In this document: piece by piece, positions 59,960 through 64,000 of the stretch
Position numbering within the stretch: position 1 is the first letter of the stretch
Layout of the letters: every line of letters starts with the position of its first letter
Assembly (NCBI RefSeq): GCF_012927185.1
Contig: NZ_JABBGB010000001.1
Location: 2,254,543-2,318,542 of the forward strand
Origin: Pseudoflavitalea sp. G-6-1-2
Lineage (GTDB): Bacteria > Bacteroidota > Bacteroidia > Chitinophagales > Chitinophagaceae
Reading direction: 5' to 3'
Length of the DNA: 64,000 nucleotides
Notes under the pieces: model-generated
Database searches by the model: none
What the model saw: only the letters and a program-made list of their open reading frames with translations
Told to the model about the DNA's origin: nothing
Translations under genes and position numbers: made by a program

Positions 59960-60373
59960 TTAGTGGGTTTCAGCAAACTTTCTGAAGTTGTCCAGAATAG
60001 CCTGCCAGCCTGCGCGCTGCAGTTCTTCTGAATTCTCTGCTTCAGGGTCGAAAGATTCGGTAACTTTTACAGCGTTGCCTACAGGAGCAAAGTCGATAGT
60101 TACTTTTCTGCCGTCGCCGAGTGTATAGGCAATGCGTTCGTTTGTTTTCACTTCGTCGTACACACCTCCGAAATCGAAGCTGAAGCTGCCGTCTTTCGCT
60201 GCCATGGTGGTTTTGAATGATCCGCCAACTCTCAGATCGTTCTCAGCAGCAGGTGCATGCCAGTCTTCATTGGCGAATGCCCATCCTTTGATGCTTTCCG
60301 GTTCGTTGAAGTGTTTCCATACGTTGTTGATGTCTGAATTTACGGTGGTTTCGATGGTGATTGGTTGTTTCAT
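59960..60373 (-). CDS. SRPBCC (AHSA1-like) family protein
   Basis: The 137-residue protein has the START-like helix-grip fold: ETTVNSDINNVWKHFNEPES at the start, RVGGSFKTTMAAKDGSF in the sheet, and the long C-terminal helix ELQRAGWQAILDNFRKF. AHSA1-like proteins bind hydrophobic ligands; the ligand here is unknown. The ATG at 60373 is preferred to an upstream GTG. A -7 element lies upstream. It diverges from the DHFR-like/YciI/ECF sigma group; such SRPBCC genes often accompany these groups, so a link is possible. Confidence 0.85.
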   Translation of the reverse strand: MKQPITIETTVNSDINNVWKHFNEPESIKGWAFANEDWHAPAAENDLRVGGSFKTTMAAKDGSFSFDFGGVYDEVKTNERIAYTLGDGRKVTIDFAPVGNAVKVTESFDPEAENSEELQRAGWQAILDNFRKFAETH

Positions 60374-60420
60374 GATTATGTTGTTTTGTTTGTTAACTGT
60401 TTGATTGTTTTGTGATGACA

Positions 60421-60428
60421 CAAAGTTA
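60421..60428 (-). promoter_or_regulatory. -7 element upstream of the SRPBCC gene
   Basis: The minus strand reads TAACTTTG, an exact TANNTTTG match, 47 bp before the preferred ATG. CAAA at 60441-60444 is too close for a standard -33. Confidence 0.5.
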
Positions 60429-60612
60429 GGTTGACTACTTCAAACCAACCGAGGCTGAATACGACTTAAGTAAGGCGATTTTGCGGCAATATGAACAACA
60501 ACAGAAAAGAAAAGGTTGAACAGGAAAAAATTATCATGGTGGATGTCCGGAGTTTTATGGTCCGTTTGTTATGCCGTTGAACAAAACATCTGTAACAACA
60601 AAAAATGTAACC

Positions 60613-61167
60613 ATGCGCAAACTGAAAGTATTCAATTTCCTTACCTTGAATGGCTATTACAAAGGCCCCGATGATGATATCAGCTGGAACAATCATGATC
60701 ATGAAGAAAACGAACATGCGAAGAAGGGGCTCTATGCCGATAATATTCTACTGTTCGGACGAGTTACCTATGAAATGATGGCTGGCTTCTGGCCTACATC
60801 ACAGGCGCTTCAGCAGATGCCTGAAATTGCAAAAGGAATGAACAGTGCAGAGAAAATTGTTTTCTCCAGCACGCTGAAGAATCCTCAGTGGGAGCATACG
60901 AGTGTGATCGGAAAAGATATAGTGTCCGCCATCAGGGCTATGAAACAAAGTGCAGGTAAGGATCTTACAATTCTCGGCAGTGGCAGCATCATATCGCAAT
61001 TTGCAGATGCGGAACTGATAGATGAGTTTGAGCTCATGATCAATCCTGTTGCGCTCGGAAGCGGCACTTCGTTTTTGCACAATATCAAGAATACACTCAG
61101 TCTTCAGCTGATCACAACCAGAGTATTGAAGAACGGATGCATAGTGCTTAATTATCAACCTAAATAA
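60613..61167 (+). CDS. Dihydrofolate-reductase-like (RibD C-terminal) family protein
   Basis: The 184-residue protein starts MRKLKVFNFLTLNGYYKGPD and has the DHFR-like NADPH fold: ADNILLFGRVTYEMMAGFWP (about 45-64) and the phosphate-binding LTILGSGSIISQFADAELID (about 118). It is a YyaP/YwjB-type reductase homologue of unknown substrate, not the essential FolA. The frame is open 14 codons upstream, but the ATG at 60613 starts the conserved core. It precedes the YciI gene by 9 bp and so belongs to the same operon. Confidence 0.85.
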   Translation: MRKLKVFNFLTLNGYYKGPDDDISWNNHDHEENEHAKKGLYADNILLFGRVTYEMMAGFWPTSQALQQMPEIAKGMNSAEKIVFSSTLKNPQWEHTSVIGKDIVSAIRAMKQSAGKDLTILGSGSIISQFADAELIDEFELMINPVALGSGTSFLHNIKNTLSLQLITTRVLKNGCIVLNYQPK

Positions 61168-61176
61168 ACAGAACAC

Positions 61177-61521
61177 ATGCAAGACTATATTTTCTTTTTC
61201 AGATGGATGCAGGATTTGCAGCCTTCGCCCGAAGAAATGCAGGCAGCGCACAAAGATTGGATGAACTGGATTGAAACAATCATTGCCAGAAATCAACTGG
61301 CCGGACCAGGGAATAGTCTTGCTGCTTCGGGAAAAGTAATTCGCGCAAATGGTGTAGTAACGGATGGACCTTATGTTGAGATCAAAGAAGCGCTGGGCGG
61401 ATTCATCACAGTAAGAGTAAATACGATGGAGGAAGCAGTTGAACTGGCACAGGCATGTCCGGTTGTGAAAGGAGGTGGAAGTCTTGAGATCAGACCAGTA
61501 GCCGGAGGTCCGGCCAAATAA
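61177..61521 (+). CDS. YciI/DGPF-domain protein
   Basis: The 114-residue protein has the YCII-related (DGPF) fold with its signature VVTDGPYVEIKEALGGFITV (about 66-85) and GGGSLEIRPV at the C-terminus. Such proteins are frequently encoded next to ECF42-type sigma factors and are thought to act with them, in an unknown way. It starts 9 bp after the DHFR-like gene and ends 4 bp before the sigma factor start, so the three are tightly coupled. Confidence 0.9.
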   Translation: MQDYIFFFRWMQDLQPSPEEMQAAHKDWMNWIETIIARNQLAGPGNSLAASGKVIRANGVVTDGPYVEIKEALGGFITVRVNTMEEAVELAQACPVVKGGGSLEIRPVAGGPAK

Positions 61522-61525
61522 TAAT

Positions 61526-62767
61526 ATGTCAGCTGCGACGGACCATCTTATTCAAAGCCTGTACAGGACCGAGTACCGCAAAATAGTGTCGGTGCTGTGC
61601 AGGCGTTTTGGTTTGCAGCAGATAGAAGTGGCGGAAGATCTGGCGAGTGATACTTTTCTGATAGCTGCCAGAACATGGAAAGAAAAATCGGTGCCCTTGC
61701 ATCCTGTTCCGTGGCTGCTGCATGTGGCGAAGAATCTAGCGCGCAATTATCTGCACAGGGCGGGATTGTTCGGATTAAAAGTATTGCCGTCGCTCGATCA
61801 GGAAACATGGTTGCCGGCGGAGGCGGAAATAGATCTTTCACCCGGCAATATCAATGACAGTCAGTTGCAGATGATGTTTGCCGTTTGTCATCCTGCAATA
61901 CCGGTAACGGCACAGATCGGATTGAGTTTGCGGATACTCTGCGGATTCAATGTGGAAGAGATCGCCGAGGCATTTCTCACCAACACCGAAACAATTACCA
62001 AAAGACTAAGCAGGGCAAAAGCGAGGCTTCGTGAAAGCGGGTTCAGGTTGGAGTTTCCGGAAGAATCGGAGATAGAGGTCAGGCTTTCTTCAGTGTTGTC
62101 TGCCATTTACCTGTTATTCAACGAAGGGTATTCGTCGGCCTGCAACAATGCGGTACTGCGGAAAGAGCTTTGCATGGAGGCGATCAGATTATGCAGCATG
62201 CTTGCAGAGAACAGCCGCACTGGCAGGCCGGAAGTGTTTGCGCTTTTATCGCTGATGCATTTTCATGCATCCCGGTTCGATGCGCGGATGGCTGAACCTG
62301 GGCAGCTGATCCTGTACGATCAGCAGGATGTTGCTCTCTGGGATGCAGACCTCATCAGTAAAGGCAATTATTATCTGCGTTGCTCGGCGGCGGGAACTAA
62401 GGTTTCGAGGTATCATCTCGAAGCGGGTATTGGCTGGTGGCATACGCAACAGGCAGACACTTTGGAGAAATGGGGGCATATCTGGATTCTATATCAGCGC
62501 CTGCTGCAACAGGAATACTCACCGGTTGCGGCACTCAATGCTGTATTCGCATTATCTAAATGGAAAGGAAAGCAATTGGCAATTGCCGAAGCGGCAAAGT
62601 TGAAGATGAATGGAAACCTGCAATATCATATTCTGATGGGGTACCTGTATAGTGAAGATGATTGGTCGCAGGCGGCACATCATTACCGGCAGGCCATTGC
62701 AATGGCAAGAACGGACGCAACAAGACAGTTGCTTCAACAAAAACTCAGTAAGTCCGGAGGTGAATGA
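61526..62767 (+). CDS. ECF42-type RNA polymerase sigma factor with C-terminal extension
   Basis: The 413-residue protein has sigma region 2 (EVAEDLASDTFLIAARTWKE), region 4 (GFNVEEIAEAFLTNTETITK, RLSRAKARLRE) and a long C-terminal extension with YLLFNEGYSS (about 192), FHASRFDARM and TPR-like helices (the DUF6596-type tail). The extension is the mark of the ECF42 group, which has no anti-sigma factor and pairs with DGPF/YciI proteins, as here. It probably regulates its own operon. The start ATG is 4 bp after the YciI stop. Confidence 0.92.
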   Translation: MSAATDHLIQSLYRTEYRKIVSVLCRRFGLQQIEVAEDLASDTFLIAARTWKEKSVPLHPVPWLLHVAKNLARNYLHRAGLFGLKVLPSLDQETWLPAEAEIDLSPGNINDSQLQMMFAVCHPAIPVTAQIGLSLRILCGFNVEEIAEAFLTNTETITKRLSRAKARLRESGFRLEFPEESEIEVRLSSVLSAIYLLFNEGYSSACNNAVLRKELCMEAIRLCSMLAENSRTGRPEVFALLSLMHFHASRFDARMAEPGQLILYDQQDVALWDADLISKGNYYLRCSAAGTKVSRYHLEAGIGWWHTQQADTLEKWGHIWILYQRLLQQEYSPVAALNAVFALSKWKGKQLAIAEAAKLKMNGNLQYHILMGYLYSEDDWSQAAHHYRQAIAMARTDATRQLLQQKLSKSGGE

Positions 62768-62808
62768 TAAATATATATGTATAAAGAACCGGGGTAGCTG
62801 GCTGCGGA

Positions 62809-63243
62809 TTACCAGCCTTGTGAGTTATCAGTCTTGCCATCGCGGGTGAAGACCAGTTTCTGGTCTTTAGGGCCATCGAGGTCTACTTCATAATATAGGT
62901 TGCCGTTTCTGGCGATGAGTTGTACATCATCGATCTTATATCCTTTGTATTGCTGGCGGATCACCTGGCGAACAGCCTGGGGGAGATGTGCAGCAGGGAT
63001 ATCCTTTTTATAGGCGATGAGTTTGCCTTTATCTTCAAGGAGTGCTTTATGATCGGTACGTTTTACTTCAAAAGCGGCCTGATAGTTAGCGCCTTTCTTT
63101 TCCCATTCTACATTATCGGCAGAGGGGAAATAACGTTTGAGGGTTTTTACAACGCCTGCAGGCACTTGTGAGGAGGGGATAGACTGGGAGAAAACCAAGG
63201 AGGAACACAGCATGGAAACGAAAAGCAGGAACATCAGCTTCAT
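62809..63243 (-). CDS. Secreted PepSY-like domain protein
   Basis: The 144-residue protein has a signal peptide (MKLMFLLFVSMLCSSLVFSQ) and two PepSY-like halves: VPAGVVKTLKRYFPSADNVE with WEKKGANYQAAFEV, then LPQAVRQVIRQQYKGYKIDD with YYEVDL. This is the periplasmic PepSY-like (DUF2874) group of Bacteroidota, often linked to envelope stress or peptidase inhibition, without a proven function. It is convergent with the ECF42-type gene. Confidence 0.85.
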   Translation of the reverse strand: MKLMFLLFVSMLCSSLVFSQSIPSSQVPAGVVKTLKRYFPSADNVEWEKKGANYQAAFEVKRTDHKALLEDKGKLIAYKKDIPAAHLPQAVRQVIRQQYKGYKIDDVQLIARNGNLYYEVDLDGPKDQKLVFTRDGKTDNSQGW

Positions 63244-63383
63244 ACAAATGGTTTTAAAAGTACAGTAAACGGGCCTGCGGTATAGGTAACAAGTTACAAA
63301 ATCCTCCGGGCATTCTACAGGGCAGATAGAACTGCGGTAGAATGGGGGGAGGAATACGGCAGGAGTGATACATATATAATAGG

Positions 63384-63446
63384 AAGGAGGTGATTTCCCC
63401 TATGGAAGAAACAAATTTGAAAAAGGAGCAGATTTATTTGGAATGA
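63384..63446 (+). other. 11-base Shine-Dalgarno match and 14-codon open frame
   Basis: AAGGAGGTGAT at 63384-63394 is the full complement of the usual 16S 3' end, seven bases before an ATG (63402) that opens 14 codons to TGA (63444-63446): MEETNLKKEQIYLE. Bacteroidota rarely use such sites. It may be a leader peptide, a ribosome-binding or rRNA-pairing sequence, or chance. Confidence 0.25.
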
Positions 63447-63469
63447 TGAAATAGAAACAGTTACCTTTG
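63437..63469 (+). promoter_or_regulatory. Tandem promoter unit P1
   Basis: -33 TTTG (63437-63440), 21-bp spacer, -7 TACCTTTG (63462-63469), followed by CAACCCGCTAA. A hairpin CCGCTAA/TTAGCGG follows at 63474-63508. Confidence 0.8.
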
Positions 63470-63552
63470 CAACCCGCTAAAAAACAAATAGTTCTTTACA
63501 ATTAGCGGAAAGGTTCACGCAGAGAAAAAAGATGTAGAAAAGAGAAGAAAGA

Positions 63553-63584
63553 TTTGGAGTGAATGATACAACTACATACCTTTG
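63553..63584 (+). promoter_or_regulatory. Tandem promoter unit P2
   Basis: -33 TTTG (63553-63556), 20-bp spacer, -7 TACCTTTG (63577-63584), followed by CAACCCGTTAG. A hairpin CGTTAGA/TCTAACG follows at 63590-63623. Confidence 0.8.
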
Positions 63585-63666
63585 CAACCCGTTAGAAATC
63601 AAACAGTTCTTTACAATCTAACGAAATGGTTCAAAGGAAAAAGTACTAAAAAAATCTGAGAAAAAG

Positions 63667-63697
63667 TTTGGTGAGAATTGAAAAGCACGTATCTTTG
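63667..63697 (+). promoter_or_regulatory. Tandem promoter unit P3
   Basis: -33 TTTG (63667-63670), 19-bp spacer, -7 TATCTTTG (63690-63697), followed by CAACCCGCTAG and a short hairpin CGCTA/TAGCG. Confidence 0.8.
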
Positions 63698-63778
63698 CAA
63701 CCCGCTAGAAAATAGCGACTTGAGTTCTTAGAAAAGCAAGAGGGTTGAAAAGAAAACGAACAAATTTTTGAAAGAAAA

Positions 63779-63810
63779 TTTGGTGAGAATCAGAAAAGCA
63801 CATACCTTTG
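63779..63810 (+). promoter_or_regulatory. Tandem promoter unit P4
   Basis: -33 TTTG (63779-63782), 20-bp spacer, -7 TACCTTTG (63803-63810), followed by CAACCCGTTAG. Confidence 0.8.
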
Positions 63811-63891
63811 CAACCCGTTAGAAAACAACCGGTTAGGTTGTTAGAAAACGAAAAGGGGTTTTGAAAAAGAGGGAGAAAAAGTGAAAAGAAA

Positions 63892-63923
63892 TTTGGTGTG
63901 AATGATTCCTTCTCTTACCTTTG
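63892..63923 (+). promoter_or_regulatory. Tandem promoter unit P5
   Basis: -33 TTTG (63892-63895), 20-bp spacer, -7 TACCTTTG (63916-63923), followed by CAACCCATTCAAAA and a boxA-like AAGTTCTTTAAA. It is the unit nearest to the expected transcribed RNA. Confidence 0.8.
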
Positions 63924-64000
63924 CAACCCATTCAAAATTAGCAAGTTCTTTAAATGTTGTTCGGTGGTAGATGAGGAGAAATGCTCTGGTAAAACGGAGT

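Larger units (their letters stand above)
63437..63960 (+). repeat. Five-copy promoter repeat, period about 113 bp
   Basis: The -7 elements end at 63469, 63584, 63697, 63810 and 63923: spacings of 115, 113, 113 and 113 bp. GGTGAGAAT or GGTGTGAAT follows the -33 in copies 3-5, and TTTGCAACCC follows in all. The unit length equals about eleven helical turns, which would place all promoters on the same DNA face. Confidence 0.75.
63244..64000. other. Leader region of a probable rRNA operon
   Basis: These 757 bp contain no convincing protein gene. From 63437 on it consists of five promoter units in a near-regular array, some with hairpins and boxA-like AGTTCTTT sequences, the arrangement expected in front of a ribosomal RNA operon. 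The first part (63244-63430) holds only a short frame with a strong ribosome site. Confidence 0.6.

Overview
The window reads as a chromosomal segment of a Bacteroidota bacterium, most like the Chitinophagaceae. The grounds are: TANNTTTG -7 promoter elements instead of TATAAT, almost no Shine-Dalgarno sequences, two secreted proteins with type IX secretion (T9SS) sorting tails, a PorQ-like T9SS protein, the parA-parB-DUF5683-dapB gene order, and many AraC, Crp/Fnr and LytTR regulators. I see no insertion sequence, prophage, CRISPR array or tRNA. The family assignment is inference; no 16S gene lies inside the window.

Layout. 1-7.4 kb holds housekeeping genes: a periplasmic thioredoxin-fold protein, ahcY, an Rrf2 regulator, a stand-alone LuxR-type HTH protein and the parA-parB-DUF5683-dapB operon. 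7.7-13 kb carries envelope genes: a membrane phosphoesterase, two tandem beta-barrel paralogs and a T9SS cargo. 13.4-17.2 kb holds an alcohol dehydrogenase, DoxX and DUF4345 membrane proteins with AraC and Crp/Fnr regulators and a tandem operator-like repeat. 17.4-22.7 kb holds lon, porQ, a receiver-only response regulator and bioB.

22.7-33.0 kb is the most unusual region. Nine same-strand, closely packed or overlapping genes begin at one promoter near 33.04 kb: a lipoprotein, a UbiA-like prenyltransferase, a GT-C-like glycosyltransferase, an M42 peptidase, a 62-residue membrane protein, a kinase-like/methyltransferase fusion, two alkaline-phosphatase-superfamily membrane enzymes and a second multi-pass membrane protein. 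It looks like a cell-envelope glycan or lipid modification system, and I cannot name its product.

33.1-41.4 kb carries an adenylate-forming (LuxE/PaaK-like) enzyme, a D-threonine-aldolase-family enzyme with a GntP permease, a YdjM-like membrane protein, an AraC regulator, and an ECF sigma factor separated from a FecR N-terminal fragment by about 0.9 kb of apparently non-coding DNA. 41.4-50.3 kb is a hexuronate catabolic operon: ROK kinase, uxaB, uxaC, kduD, kduI, kdgK, eda, exuT. It takes galacturonate to altronate, and pectin-derived ketouronates to KDG and then to pyruvate plus glyceraldehyde-3-phosphate, but altronate dehydratase is absent. 50.3-54.5 kb holds a Crp/Fnr regulator, an unlisted 38-residue membrane protein, DinB, a gamma-glutamyltransferase and a TPR protein. 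54.6-58.8 kb pairs a large T9SS surface protein, built from an alternating A-B repeat, with a LytTR regulator whose receiver has lost its phospho-acceptor. 59-63.2 kb holds a lipoprotein, an SRPBCC protein and a DHFR-like/YciI/ECF42-type sigma group.

The last 0.6 kb contains five evenly spaced copies of a strong promoter unit, each about 113 bp apart, some followed by a conserved hairpin. These very probably drive an rRNA operon just beyond the window.
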